Assembly: GCF_001297015.1 (NCBI RefSeq)
Contig: NZ_LIGE01000035.1
Location: 37,753-101,752, forward strand
Direction: 5' to 3'
Source of the DNA: Pseudomonas sp. RIT-PI-r
GTDB lineage: Bacteria > Pseudomonadota > Gammaproteobacteria > Pseudomonadales > Pseudomonadaceae
Length of the DNA: 64,000 nucleotides
The position numbers were made by a program, and so were the translations under genes. The notes under the pieces are model-generated. The model was not told the origin of the DNA and did no database searches. It saw nothing but the letters and a program-made list of their open reading frames with translations. Position 1 is the first letter of the stretch. Each line of letters begins with the position of its first letter. This document shows positions 26,335 to 35,982 of the stretch, in pieces.

Positions 26335-27781
26335 AAGCGGTCACCCGAGTCTCGATGTGCGGTGTTTGCAGTTCGATGAAGTATTTGCGCAGCAGGTTCT
26401 GCGCGCTGAGCAGGCGGTATTCCTTGCTGGCACGGAAGTCCGAGAGCGGCGTGAAATCTTCGGCCAGCGCGGCGCAGGCACGTTCGACCACGGTGTTGTT
26501 GAAAGGCTGACCCACCAGCATGGCTTCACAATGTGCCGCACGTTTCGGGATCGCGGCCATGCCGCCGAAGGCCATGCGCGCATCGGTGATCACGCCGTTT
26601 TCGACGCGCAGGTTGAACGCGGCGCAGACGGCGGAGATGTCGTCGTCCAGACGCTTGGAGACTTTGTAGGCGCGGAACAATTGCTCAGCGCTGGCGCGTG
26701 GAACGATGATCTTCTCGATGAACTCACTTTTCTGACGGGCCGTGACCTTGTAGTCGATAAAGTAATCTTCCAGGTTCAGCGTGCGGCGGGTTTCGCCTTT
26801 GCACAGCACCACCTGCGCGCCGAGGGCGATCAGCAGCGGTGGCGAGTCACCGATCGGCGAGGCGTTGCCGATGTTGCCGCCGAGGGTGCCCTGGTTGCGG
26901 ATTTGCAGCGAGGCGAAACGGTGCAGCAATTCGCCGAAGTCCGGGTACTCGTCGTTCAACGCTTCGTAGCAGTCGGAGAGGGCGGTGGCAGCGCCAATTT
27001 CGATGCGGTCATCGAAGGTTTCGATGCGCTTCATTTCCGCGACGTTGCCGACGTAGATCATCACCGGCAGGGTGCGGTGGAACTGGGTAACTTCCAGTGC
27101 CAGATCGGTGCCGCCAGCCAGCAAGCGCGCTTGTGGATAAGCGTCGTAGAGATCGGCCAGATCAGCAACGGTCAGCGGCACCAGGCAGCGTTTGTCGCCG
27201 CTGTTCAGCTCGCCGATATCGGTCGGGGCAATGGCTTTGAGGCGCGCGATGGTGTCCGCTTCGCGGGCATCGAACTGATCCGGTTGCTTGCCGCAGCAGG
27301 ATTGCTCGGCAGCGGCCAGAATAGGGCGGTAGCCGGTGCAGCGGCAGAGGTTGCCGGCCAGCGCTTCGTGGGCCTTGGCCTGATCCGGTGCATCACTGTT
27401 CTTTTGCAGGGCGAACAGCGACATGACGAAGCCGGGGGTGCAGAAACCGCACTGCGAGCCGTGGCACTCGACCATGGCTTTCTGCACGCTGTGCAATTCG
27501 CCCTGGTGTTTGAGGTCTTCGACGCTGATCAGTTGTTTGCCGTGCAGCGACGAGACAAAGGTCAGGCACGAGTTGAGGCTGCGATAGCGAATGTGTTCGC
27601 GGCCATCGTCATCCGTTTGCAACTCGCCGACCACCACGGTGCAGGCGCCGCAGTCACCGCTGGCGCAACCTTCTTTGGTGCCCGATTTACCAACGTGTTC
27701 ACGCAGGTAGTTGAGCACAGTCAGATTCGGGTCCAGGGCGTGCTCGCTACGGAGTTCCTGGTTAAGTAAAAACTGGATCAC
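26327..27781 (-). CDS. xdhA: Xanthine dehydrogenase, [2Fe-2S]/FAD subunit
   Basis: The 484-aa subunit carries electrons from the Mo site to NAD+. Residues about 1-165 hold two [2Fe-2S] sites (GCASGDCGACTVVVG with LNSC, and CHGSQCGFCTPGF with CRCTGYRP). An FAD domain follows (LLAGGTDLALEVTQ, LGGNIGNASPIGDSPPLLIA). It is the first gene of the xdh series. Upstream is a 268-bp divergent region with two TGAC-N6-GTCA palindromes shared with the GntR gene at 28050. Confidence 0.96.
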   Translation of the reverse strand: MIQFLLNQELRSEHALDPNLTVLNYLREHVGKSGTKEGCASGDCGACTVVVGELQTDDDGREHIRYRSLNSCLTFVSSLHGKQLISVEDLKHQGELHSVQKAMVECHGSQCGFCTPGFVMSLFALQKNSDAPDQAKAHEALAGNLCRCTGYRPILAAAEQSCCGKQPDQFDAREADTIARLKAIAPTDIGELNSGDKRCLVPLTVADLADLYDAYPQARLLAGGTDLALEVTQFHRTLPVMIYVGNVAEMKRIETFDDRIEIGAATALSDCYEALNDEYPDFGELLHRFASLQIRNQGTLGGNIGNASPIGDSPPLLIALGAQVVLCKGETRRTLNLEDYFIDYKVTARQKSEFIEKIIVPRASAEQLFRAYKVSKRLDDDISAVCAAFNLRVENGVITDARMAFGGMAAIPKRAAHCEAMLVGQPFNNTVVERACAALAEDFTPLSDFRASKEYRLLSAQNLLRKYFIELQTPHIETRVTAYV

Positions 27782-27839
27782 GGAAGGCCTCGCAGACTCA
27801 TTATTGTTGTTAACCGACTTGAGCCGAATTTAGCAGGTC

Positions 27840-27876
27840 TGACTTTTCGGTCAATGGTTTTCTGACTTAAAGGTCA
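27840..27876. promoter_or_regulatory. Paired operator candidates TGAC-N6-GTCA
   Basis: TGACTTTTCGGTCA (27840-27853) and TGACTTAAAGGTCA (27863-27876) are palindromic at their ends and share TGACTT...GGTCA. Their centres are 23 bp apart, close to two helical turns. They lie 60-95 bases before xdhA, between it and the divergent GntR gene. That layout suits cooperative binding by a dimeric repressor. Function is inferred. Confidence 0.6.
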
Positions 27877-28049
27877 GGAAAGTGTATTTCGTCGATCAAC
27901 AACGTGTCTATTCAGTATTGACCCTCATTGGTCACCCCGCTTTTTTGCGGGAATCGTGCCAAAAACCGCTGAGTGGGCACTCCGCCATGAGCCCGCATTT
28001 GCGCTACACTGCGCCGCTTGTGCAGATCGATAGAGTTTGAAGGACAACC

Positions 28050-28709
28050 ATGACGTTCAAGGCGCCGGACAGCCTCGCCGAGCAAATCGCTCACCACCTC
28101 GCCGAACGCATCATTCGTGGCGAAATGAAGCCGGGAGAGCGCATCCAGGAACAGAAGGTCACGCTGGCACTGAATGTCAGCCGCGGCTCGGTCCGCGAAG
28201 CCTTGCTGATCCTCGAACGCCGGCACCTGATCGCGATCCTGCCGCGCCGTGGCGCGCACGTCACCGAACTGACGCCGCACAAGGTGCAGAGCCTGTGCAC
28301 GCTGATGAGCGAGCTGTACATCCTGCTCGGCAACTCGGTGGCCAATGGCTGGCAAGTGCAGTCGGACATGGCGCCGTTCGTGCAGATCCAGCAGCGCCTG
28401 ACCGCCAGCTACGAGCGTCAGGACATCCGCAGCTTTGTCGACGACAGCTTCAGCGTGATGCGCGCCGCCTATCCGTTCGCCAACAATCCGTACCTGCAAG
28501 AAACGGTCGAGAACCTGCAGCCGGCGATGAGCCGCGCGTACTTCCTTGCCCTCGAACAGCGCAAGGCCTCAATGAGCGAGTTCCTCGAACTGTTCGAACG
28601 CCTGCTGGCCGCCGTGCTCGCCCGTGATTTACCGCAGATCCGCATCGTGCTGACGGCGTACGCCCAGCGCAGCTGCGATCTGGTGGTTTCCGCGCTGACG
28701 GTCGCCTAA
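28050..28709 (+). CDS. GntR-family (FCD-type) transcriptional regulator
   Basis: The 219-aa product has an N-terminal winged helix (EQKVTLALNVSRGSVREALL, then ILERRHLIAILPRRGAHV) and an FCD-like helical domain. It is divergent from xdhA with the operator pair between them, so it is the best candidate regulator of xanthine dehydrogenase genes. Its stop is only 2 bases before the smc GTG start, so transcription may run into smc. P. aeruginosa PA1526 holds the same place. Confidence 0.91.
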   Translation: MTFKAPDSLAEQIAHHLAERIIRGEMKPGERIQEQKVTLALNVSRGSVREALLILERRHLIAILPRRGAHVTELTPHKVQSLCTLMSELYILLGNSVANGWQVQSDMAPFVQIQQRLTASYERQDIRSFVDDSFSVMRAAYPFANNPYLQETVENLQPAMSRAYFLALEQRKASMSEFLELFERLLAAVLARDLPQIRIVLTAYAQRSCDLVVSALTVA

Positions 28710-28711
28710 GC

Positions 28712-31700
28712 GTGCGGCTCAAGTGCATCAAACTGGCGGGATTCAAATCCTTTGTCGACCCGACCACGGTGAACTTCCCCAGTAACATGGCGGCGGTCGT
28801 CGGGCCGAACGGTTGCGGCAAGTCGAACATCATCGACGCCGTCCGCTGGGTGATGGGCGAAAGCTCAGCGAAAAACCTGCGTGGCGAGTCGATGACCGAC
28901 GTCATCTTCAACGGCTCGACCAGCCGCAAACCGGTGAGTCAGGCCAGCATCGAGCTGGTCTTCGACAACTCCGACGGCACGCTGCTCGGCGAGTACGCGG
29001 CCTACGCCGAGATTTCCATCCGCCGTAAAGTCACCCGCGACAGCCAGACCACCTATTACCTCAACGGCACCAAATGCCGGCGTCGCGACATCACCGACAT
29101 CTTCCTCGGCACCGGTCTCGGTCCGCGCAGCTATTCGATCATCGAGCAGGGGATGATCTCCAAGCTGATCGAATCCAAGCCGGAAGACCTGCGCAACTTC
29201 ATCGAAGAAGCCGCCGGTATCGCGAAATATAAAGAGCGCCGCCGCGAGCCCGAAAACCGCATCCGCCGCACCCACGAAAACCTCGCGCGTCTGACTGACT
29301 TGCGCGAAGAGCTGGAGCGGCAACTCGAACGCCTGCACCGCCAGGCCGAAGCAGCGAAGAAGTATCAGGAATTCAAAGCCGAGGAGCGTCAGCTCAAGGC
29401 ACAACTGTCGGCGTTGCGCTGGCAGGATCTGAATGATCAGGTCGGCCAGCGCGAGTCGATCATCGGCACTCAGGAAATCAGTTTCGAAGCCTTGGTTGCC
29501 GAGCAGCGTAATGCCGATGCGGCGATTGAGCGCCTGCGCGACGGTCACCATGACCTGTCCGAGCGCTTCAATCTGGTGCAGGGGCGCTTCTATTCGGTCG
29601 GTGGTGATATCGCCCGGGTCGAGCAGAGCATCCAGCATGGCCAGCAACGTCTGCGTCAGTTGCAGGACGATCTGAAAGAAGCCGAGCGCGCGCGTCTGGA
29701 AACTGAATCCCATCTGGGCCACGACCGCACCTTGCTGCTGACCCTCGGCGAAGAGCTGGACATGCTCACCCCCGAGCAGGAAGTCACCAGCGCTGCCGCC
29801 GAAGAAGCCGCCGCTGCGCTGGAAGATTCCGAATCCGTGATGCACGGCTGGCAAGAGCAGTGGGACGCCTTCAACCTGACCGCCGCCGAGCCGCGCCGTC
29901 AGGCCGAAGTCCAGCAGTCGCGCATCCAGCAGCTGGAAACCAGCATGGAGCGTCTGGCTGATCGGCAAAAGCGTCTTGGCGAAGAGCGCGCGTTGCTCTC
30001 GGCTGATCCCGAAGACGCGGCGATCATGGAACTCAACGAGCAGCTCGCCGAGTCCGAAGCGACCCTCGAAGATTTGCAGACCAGCGAAGAAGCGCAGGTC
30101 GAAAAACTCGAACAACTGCGTCAGGAATTGCAGCAAGCGCTGACCGCACAGCAACAGGCACAGGGTGATTTGCAGCGTCTCAACGGTCGCTTGGCGTCCC
30201 TTGAAGCGTTGCAGCAAGCCGCGCTCGACCCGGGCACCGGCACCGCCGAATGGCTGAAGGAGCACAATCTCGCCGAGCGTCCGCGCCTGGCCGAAGGCTT
30301 GAAGGTCGAGGCCGGTTGGGAACTGGCGGTGGAAACCGTGCTCGGCGCTGACCTGCAAGCGGTGCTGGTCGACGATTTCAGCGGTTTCGATTTGTCCGGT
30401 TTCACCCAAGGTGATTTGCGCCTGCTCAGCCCGGCCAGCGATGGCGTGCGCGTCGCGGGTAGCTTGCTCGACAAGGTTGATGCGCAGATCGATCTGTCGC
30501 CGTGGCTCGGTCAGGTCAAACCGGTCGACAGCCTTGAGCAGGCCTTGGCCTTGCGCGGGCAGTTGAGCGCCGGTGAGAGTCTGATCAGTCGCGACGGTTA
30601 CTGGGTCGGCCGGCACTTTTTACGTGTGCGCCGTGCCAGCGAAGCGGAAAGCGGCATGCTCGCCCGGGGCCAGGAAATCGAAGCGCTGCACCTCGAGCGC
30701 GAAGAGAAAGAAGCCACGGTCGAGGCCATGGAAACCCGTCTGCAAACCCTGCGCGCGCAACAGCGTCAGCAGGAAAACGGCCGCGAGCATTTGCGTCGTT
30801 TGCTGCAAGACGAAGCGCGTCAGCAGGGCGAGTTGAAAGCGCAACTGTCCGCCGGTAAAGCCAAGGCCGAGCAGCTGACATTGCGCCGTACCCGTCTCGA
30901 TGAAGAGCTGGTCGAGCTCGGCGAACAACGCGAGCTTGAGCACGAACAGGTCGGCGAAGCGCGCATGCAATTGCAGGAAGCGCTGGATGCCATGGCGCTC
31001 GACACCGAGCAGCGCGAGTTGCTGCTGGCCCAGCGTGACAGCCTGCGTGAGCGCCTCGATCGCGTGCGTCAGGAAGCGCGCCAGCACAAGGATCACGCGC
31101 ATCAATTGGCCGTGCGTCTTGGCTCGTTGCGCGCGCAACATGACTCCACGCGTCAGGCCCTCGAACGTCTGGAAATGCAGGCCGAACGCCTGACCGAAAA
31201 GCGCGAACAGTTGAGTCTGAACCTGGAGGAGGGCGAGGCACCGCTGGAAGAGCTGCGCCTGAAACTCGAAGAGCTGCTCGACAAACGCATGACCGTCGAC
31301 GAAGAACTCAAGACTGCGCAGATCGCTCTCGAAGATGCCGACCGCGAATTGCGCGATGCAGAAAAACGCCGGACCCAGGCCGAGCAGCAATCACAATTGA
31401 TTCGCGGCCAGCTCGAACAGCAGCGCATGGAATGGCAAGCCCTGACCGTGCGCCGCAAGGCCTTGCAGGATCAATTGCTCGAAGACGGCTACGATCTCAA
31501 CGGCGTGCTCGCGACATTAACCGCGCAGGCCAGTGAACGCGAAGCCGAAGAAGAACTCGAACGCATCAATGCGCGGATTCAGCGCTTGGGCGCGATCAAC
31601 CTCGCGGCCATCGACGAATACACGCAACAATCCGAGCGTAAACGTTATCTGGATGCTCAGGACGCCGATCTGGTCGAAGCGCTGGAGACGCTCGAGAACG

Positions 31701-32200
31701 TCATCCGCAAGATCGACAAGGAAACCCGTAATCGTTTCAAAGATACCTTTGATCAGATCAATGGCGGTTTACAGGCACTTTTTCCAAAAGTTTTCGGTGG
31801 TGGACGGGCGTATTTGGAACTGACGGGCGAAGATCTACTCGATACAGGGGTAACGATCATGGCGCAGCCGCCAGGGAAGAAGAACAGCACCATCCATTTG
31901 CTCTCCGGCGGGGAAAAAGCCCTGACCGCGCTGGCACTGGTTTTTGCCATCTTCAAGTTGAACCCGGCGCCGTTCTGCATGCTCGATGAGGTTGACGCGC
32001 CACTGGATGACGCTAACGTTGGACGCTACGCACGCTTGGTCAAAGAGATGTCGCAGACCGTGCAGTTCATCTATATCACCCACAACAAGATCGCCATGGA
32101 AATGGCCGAGCAGTTGATGGGCGTGACGATGCATGAACCGGGTTGTTCGCGACTGGTAGCCGTGGATGTCGAGGAGGCGATGGCGATGGTGGACGCCTGA
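28712..32200 (+). CDS. smc: Chromosome segregation protein SMC
   Basis: SMC is the condensin ATPase that organises and segregates chromosomes. The 1162-aa product starts with GTG (MRLKCIKLAGFKSFVDPTTV is the family N-terminus). Walker A is GPNGCGKSN (31-39). Two long coiled coils flank a hinge at about 520-640. The C-terminal head has the signature LSGGEKALTALAL and Walker B FCMLDEVDAPLDDANV. One oddity: codon 180 is CCC (Pro) in KERRREPENR, where I recall Thr in most relatives; it is at the start of the coiled coil. Confidence 0.96.
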   Translation: MRLKCIKLAGFKSFVDPTTVNFPSNMAAVVGPNGCGKSNIIDAVRWVMGESSAKNLRGESMTDVIFNGSTSRKPVSQASIELVFDNSDGTLLGEYAAYAEISIRRKVTRDSQTTYYLNGTKCRRRDITDIFLGTGLGPRSYSIIEQGMISKLIESKPEDLRNFIEEAAGIAKYKERRREPENRIRRTHENLARLTDLREELERQLERLHRQAEAAKKYQEFKAEERQLKAQLSALRWQDLNDQVGQRESIIGTQEISFEALVAEQRNADAAIERLRDGHHDLSERFNLVQGRFYSVGGDIARVEQSIQHGQQRLRQLQDDLKEAERARLETESHLGHDRTLLLTLGEELDMLTPEQEVTSAAAEEAAAALEDSESVMHGWQEQWDAFNLTAAEPRRQAEVQQSRIQQLETSMERLADRQKRLGEERALLSADPEDAAIMELNEQLAESEATLEDLQTSEEAQVEKLEQLRQELQQALTAQQQAQGDLQRLNGRLASLEALQQAALDPGTGTAEWLKEHNLAERPRLAEGLKVEAGWELAVETVLGADLQAVLVDDFSGFDLSGFTQGDLRLLSPASDGVRVAGSLLDKVDAQIDLSPWLGQVKPVDSLEQALALRGQLSAGESLISRDGYWVGRHFLRVRRASEAESGMLARGQEIEALHLEREEKEATVEAMETRLQTLRAQQRQQENGREHLRRLLQDEARQQGELKAQLSAGKAKAEQLTLRRTRLDEELVELGEQRELEHEQVGEARMQLQEALDAMALDTEQRELLLAQRDSLRERLDRVRQEARQHKDHAHQLAVRLGSLRAQHDSTRQALERLEMQAERLTEKREQLSLNLEEGEAPLEELRLKLEELLDKRMTVDEELKTAQIALEDADRELRDAEKRRTQAEQQSQLIRGQLEQQRMEWQALTVRRKALQDQLLEDGYDLNGVLATLTAQASEREAEEELERINARIQRLGAINLAAIDEYTQQSERKRYLDAQDADLVEALETLENVIRKIDKETRNRFKDTFDQINGGLQALFPKVFGGGRAYLELTGEDLLDTGVTIMAQPPGKKNSTIHLLSGGEKALTALALVFAIFKLNPAPFCMLDEVDAPLDDANVGRYARLVKEMSQTVQFIYITHNKIAMEMAEQLMGVTMHEPGCSRLVAVDVEEAMAMVDA

Positions 32201-32459
32201 GCCAGCGTGGTGTCGGAAAGGTAATTGAGGGCTGTAGGACTTTTTTACCGGGTTCGACTTGCTGGCCAATCGACATATTCGTGCAAGCCAATGAGACAGA
32301 CGGTGTAAAGTTGTCTTTGGTCGTGCTAGTTTAATGTCAATTTTTCGTATACGTGGGCAAAACGCCTGTCAGAACATAGAGTTGGCGCCACGTTTTAAAG
32401 CGGTTTGCACAATGTAAACCCCTTATTTTTCAGCATTTTTTATAGAGGCACGGGATTAC

Positions 32460-33323
32460 ATGGAAATCGGTCTGCGCGAGTGGCTGATCGTCATCGGCAT
32501 CATTGTGATAGCCGGTATTCTTTTCGATGGCTGGCGCCGTATGCGCGGCGGCAAGGGAAAACTGAAATTCCGTCTTGACCGAAGTCTGTCCAACCTGCCG
32601 GACGAGGACACCAGCGCTGAGCTGTTGGGCCCGGCCCGCGTTCTGGATACGCATAAAGAGCCGCAACTGGACGAACACGATTTGCCGTCGGTGAGCAGGC
32701 CGGCCCGCGAAGCAGGCGACCCCCGCGAAACCGCCTCGAAACGTGGCAAGCGCGGCGGCAAGGGTTCGGCGCAGGGCGACTTGAATCTGGATCTGGATCT
32801 GGACGACGGCCCGAGCTTCAGCAGCCGTGACGACGATTTCGTTGAAGACACCAAGCCTTCGCCGGCGGTGGTCGACAAAGACCAGCCACAAGCCGAAGAA
32901 GTATTGGTCATCAGTGTGATCTGCCGTGACGCTGCCGGCTTCAAAGGCCCGGCACTGTTGCAGAACATCCTGGAAAGCGGTCTGCGTTTTGGCGAGATGG
33001 ATATTTTCCACCGTCACGAAAGCATGGCTGGCAACGGTGAAGTACTGTTCTCCATGGCCAATGCGGTCAAGCCGGGCATCTTCGATCTGGACGATATCGA
33101 CCATTTCAGCACCCCGGCGGTGAGCTTCTTCCTCGGCTTGCCAGGTCCGCGTCATCCGAAGCAGGCCTTCGACGTGATGGTGGCCGCAGCCCGCAAGCTG
33201 TCGCAGGAACTGAACGGTGAATTGAAAGATGACCAGCGCAGTGTTCTGACCGCGCAGACCATCGAGCACTACCGTCAGCGCATCGTCGAATTCGAACGTC
33301 GCGCCCTGACCCAGAAGCGCTAA
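32460..33323 (+). CDS. zipA: Cell division protein ZipA
   Basis: ZipA ties FtsZ to the inner membrane at the septum. The 287-aa product has an N-terminal membrane helix (WLIVIGIIVIAGILFDGW), a charged, low-complexity linker (about 30-140, with DLNLDLDLDDG), and a C-terminal FtsZ-binding domain (about 145-280, with LQNILESGLRFGEMDIFHRH). It follows smc by 259 bases, in which I see no gene and no clear promoter. The order smc-zipA-ligA is conserved in pseudomonads. Confidence 0.94.
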   Translation: MEIGLREWLIVIGIIVIAGILFDGWRRMRGGKGKLKFRLDRSLSNLPDEDTSAELLGPARVLDTHKEPQLDEHDLPSVSRPAREAGDPRETASKRGKRGGKGSAQGDLNLDLDLDDGPSFSSRDDDFVEDTKPSPAVVDKDQPQAEEVLVISVICRDAAGFKGPALLQNILESGLRFGEMDIFHRHESMAGNGEVLFSMANAVKPGIFDLDDIDHFSTPAVSFFLGLPGPRHPKQAFDVMVAAARKLSQELNGELKDDQRSVLTAQTIEHYRQRIVEFERRALTQKR

Positions 33324-33328
33324 GGCCA

Positions 33329-33415
33329 GATCAAAAGATCGCAGCCTGCGGCAGCTCCTACAAAGGATCGCGATCCTGTAGGAGCTGACGAGTGCAACGA
33401 GGCTGCGATCTTTTA
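33329..33415. repeat. REP doublet, family C (diverged)
   Basis: GATCAAAAGATCGCAGCCTG-GCGGCAGCTCCTACA is followed by an inverted copy with changes (TGTAGGAGCTGACGAGTGCA...GGCTGCGATCTTTT). It lies between zipA and ligA, so it must be part of a transcript if the two are joined. Confidence 0.8.
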
Positions 33416-33468
33416 AGGATGAAACTGGAGCAGCCTCGGCTGCTCTTTTGCTTTATGAGAGAACACCC

Positions 33469-35826
33469 ATGACCGCCGCCAAAAACCGTATTCTCGAGCT
33501 GCGCGCTGAACTCGATCAGCACAACTACCGTTACCACGTTCTCGACGAGCCGAGCATTCCGGACGCCGAGTACGACCGGTTGTTCCACGAGCTCAAGGCG
33601 CTGGAAGCGGCCAACCCGGAACTGATCAGCAGCGACTCGCCGACCCAGCGTGTCGGCAGCGTGGCACTCACCGCGTTCACCCAGGTGCGCCACGAAGTGC
33701 CGATGCTCAGCCTCGGCAACGCCTTCGAAGAAAGCGACATGCGCGAGTTCGATCGCCGCGTCACCGAAGGTCTGGATATCCCCGCGGGCGATCTGTTCGG
33801 CGGTGGCGCGGCAGTGGAATACAGCTGCGAACCGAAACTTGATGGCCTGGCGGTCAGCCTGCTGTATCAGGATGGCGTATTGGTGCGCGGCGCCACGCGC
33901 GGCGACGGCACCACGGGCGAAGACATCAGCGTCAACGTGCGCACCGTGCGCAATATTCCGCTGAAGCTGCACGGCGAAGGCTGGCCGGCGACGCTGGAAG
34001 TGCGCGGTGAAGTGTTCATGTCCAAGGCCGGTTTCGAGCGTCTCAACGCCTCGCAACTGGAAGTCGGCGGCAAGACTTTCGCCAACCCGCGCAACGCCGC
34101 GGCCGGCAGCTTGCGTCAGCTCGATTCGAAGATCACCGCCAACCGTCCGCTGGAATTCTGCTGCTACGGCATCGGTCAGGTTTCCCACGATATTTCCGAC
34201 ACCCACATCGGCAACCTCAAGCAGTTGCAGCAGTGGGGCATGCCGATCAGCCACGAATTGAAATTGGCCAAAGGCATCGACGAGTGCCTGGATTACTACC
34301 GCGATATCGGCGCGCGACGTAATGATCTGGCCTATGAAATCGACGGCGTGGTGTTCAAGGTCAACAGCATTGCCGATCAGCGCGAACTGGGCTTCCGCGC
34401 CCGTGAGCCGCGTTGGGCAATCGCGCACAAATTCCCGGCGATGGAAGAGCTCACCGAGTTGCTCGACGTCGAATTTCAGGTCGGCCGCACGGGGGCTGTC
34501 ACGCCAGTCGCACGACTGAAGCCGGTCAAGGTTGCCGGTGTCACTGTGGCCAATGCCACGTTGCACAACATGGATGAAGTCGCGCGCCTGGGCCTGATGA
34601 TCGGCGATACCGTGATCATCCGCCGCGCCGGTGATGTGATTCCGCAAGTCGTACAAGTGGTCATGGATCGGCGTCCGGAAAACGCGCGCGCGGTGCAGAT
34701 TCCCGAGAGCTGCCCGGTGTGTGGCTCCCACGTCGAGCGCACGCAACTGATCAAGCGCAGCAAGGGCAAGGAAACCGTCAGTGAAGGCGCGGTGTATCGT
34801 TGCGTCGGGCGTCTGGCCTGCGGTGCGCAGTTGAAGCAGGCGATCATCCACTTCGTCTCGCGTCGGGCGATGGACATTGAAGGCCTTGGCGACAAAAGTG
34901 TCGAGCAATTGGTCGATGAAGGTCTGGTCAGTTCGCCGGCGGATCTGTATGCGCTGAAGTTCGACGACATCGTCGACCTCGAAGGTTTTGCCGAGGTATC
35001 GAGCAACAAGCTGTTGGCGGCCATCGAGGACAGCAAGAAGCCTGGACTGGCACGGTTCATTTATGCGCTGGGCATTCCTGATGTCGGCGAAGAGACCGCC
35101 AAGGTGCTGGCACGCTCGCTGGGTTCACTGGAGCGTGTGCAGCAGGCGCTGCCGCAAGTGCTGACTTACCTGCCGGACGTTGGTCTGGAGGTGGCGCATG
35201 AGATTCACAGTTTCTTCGAAGATGCGCATAACCAGCAGGTGATTACCGAGTTGCTCGGTCATGGTTTGCAGATTCAGGATCAGGGCGAGTTGGGCGCCGA
35301 GTTTGCCGCCAGCACCACGCTGGGTGGTTTCCTCGACAAGCTGCACATTCCTTCGGTCGGCCCTGGTGGCGCGCAGAAACTGGCGGACAAGTTTGGTTCG
35401 CTGGAAGCGGTGATGAACGCCGATTGGCTGGATATGCGTCAGGCGTTGCCGGAAAAACAGGCCAATTCTGTTCGCGAGTTTTTTGCCTTGCCTGAGAACC
35501 GGCAACTGGCCGAGGCCTCCGAGAAGCAGTTGCGTGATTTCGGCATGCATTGGCAGAGCGAGAAGAAAGTCGTCGAGGGCTTGCCGCTTTCCGGGGAGAC
35601 TTGGGTGCTGACCGGCAAGGTTGAGCTGATGAGCCGTGATGTCGCCAAGGAGCATCTGGAAAGCCTGGGGGCGAAAGTCGCAGGTTCGGTGTCGGCGAAG
35701 ACCCATTGTGTGGTCGCAGGGCCCGGCGCTGGCTCCAAACTGACCAAGGCCAATGAGCTGGGCGTAAAAGTGATGGACGAAGAAACCTTCATCGCCTTCC
35801 TCAAAACCCACGGTATCTCCGCCTGA
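33469..35826 (+). CDS. ligA: NAD-dependent DNA ligase
   Basis: LigA seals nicks in DNA using NAD+. The 785-aa product has the adenylation lysine in CEPKLDGLAVSL. Other motifs are EVRGEVFMSK, NPRNAAAGSLRQLD and EIDGVVFKVN, then an OB fold, a zinc finger (CPVCGSH ... CVGRLACG), helix-hairpin-helix repeats and a C-terminal BRCT domain (about 705-785). ATG 33469 (MTAAKNRI) was preferred over the in-frame start at 33448, because GAGAGAA precedes it and the family begins there. It is longer than the E. coli enzyme (671 aa), as is usual in Pseudomonas. Confidence 0.96.
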   Translation: MTAAKNRILELRAELDQHNYRYHVLDEPSIPDAEYDRLFHELKALEAANPELISSDSPTQRVGSVALTAFTQVRHEVPMLSLGNAFEESDMREFDRRVTEGLDIPAGDLFGGGAAVEYSCEPKLDGLAVSLLYQDGVLVRGATRGDGTTGEDISVNVRTVRNIPLKLHGEGWPATLEVRGEVFMSKAGFERLNASQLEVGGKTFANPRNAAAGSLRQLDSKITANRPLEFCCYGIGQVSHDISDTHIGNLKQLQQWGMPISHELKLAKGIDECLDYYRDIGARRNDLAYEIDGVVFKVNSIADQRELGFRAREPRWAIAHKFPAMEELTELLDVEFQVGRTGAVTPVARLKPVKVAGVTVANATLHNMDEVARLGLMIGDTVIIRRAGDVIPQVVQVVMDRRPENARAVQIPESCPVCGSHVERTQLIKRSKGKETVSEGAVYRCVGRLACGAQLKQAIIHFVSRRAMDIEGLGDKSVEQLVDEGLVSSPADLYALKFDDIVDLEGFAEVSSNKLLAAIEDSKKPGLARFIYALGIPDVGEETAKVLARSLGSLERVQQALPQVLTYLPDVGLEVAHEIHSFFEDAHNQQVITELLGHGLQIQDQGELGAEFAASTTLGGFLDKLHIPSVGPGGAQKLADKFGSLEAVMNADWLDMRQALPEKQANSVREFFALPENRQLAEASEKQLRDFGMHWQSEKKVVEGLPLSGETWVLTGKVELMSRDVAKEHLESLGAKVAGSVSAKTHCVVAGPGAGSKLTKANELGVKVMDEETFIAFLKTHGISA

Positions 35827-35827
35827 G

Positions 35828-35935
35828 TGATCGTTCCCACGCTCCCGCGTGGGAATGCCGCCCCCGGACGCTCCGCGTCCGTTGTGACGCAGAGCGTCAC
35901 TGGATGCATTCCCACGCAGAGCGTTGGAACGATCA
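35828..35935. repeat. Complex repeat bounded by TGATCGTTCCCACGC
   Basis: The outer ends are TGATCGTTCCCACGC and GCGTTGGAACGATCA, inverted. Inside are CGCGTGGGAATGC/GCATTCCCACGC and the small hairpins GGACGC-TCC-GCGTCC and GTGACGC-AGA-GCGTCAC. It is a nested version of the 33-bp palindrome at 21595 and 41059, and may act as a terminator after ligA. Confidence 0.82.
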
Positions 35936-35982
35936 ACCCGCGAGAATGATCTAGTCTTGGCAAGCCCCAGGGAGAGATCGCC

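Noticed and set aside
24052..26379. Open frame of 775 codons on the plus strand opposite xdhB
   Set aside because: The product is His/Val/Arg-rich without family motifs. xdhB on the other strand is certain.
28865..30616. Open frame of 583 codons on the minus strand opposite smc
   Set aside because: Antisense shadow of the coiled-coil region, biased composition (Gln, Leu).
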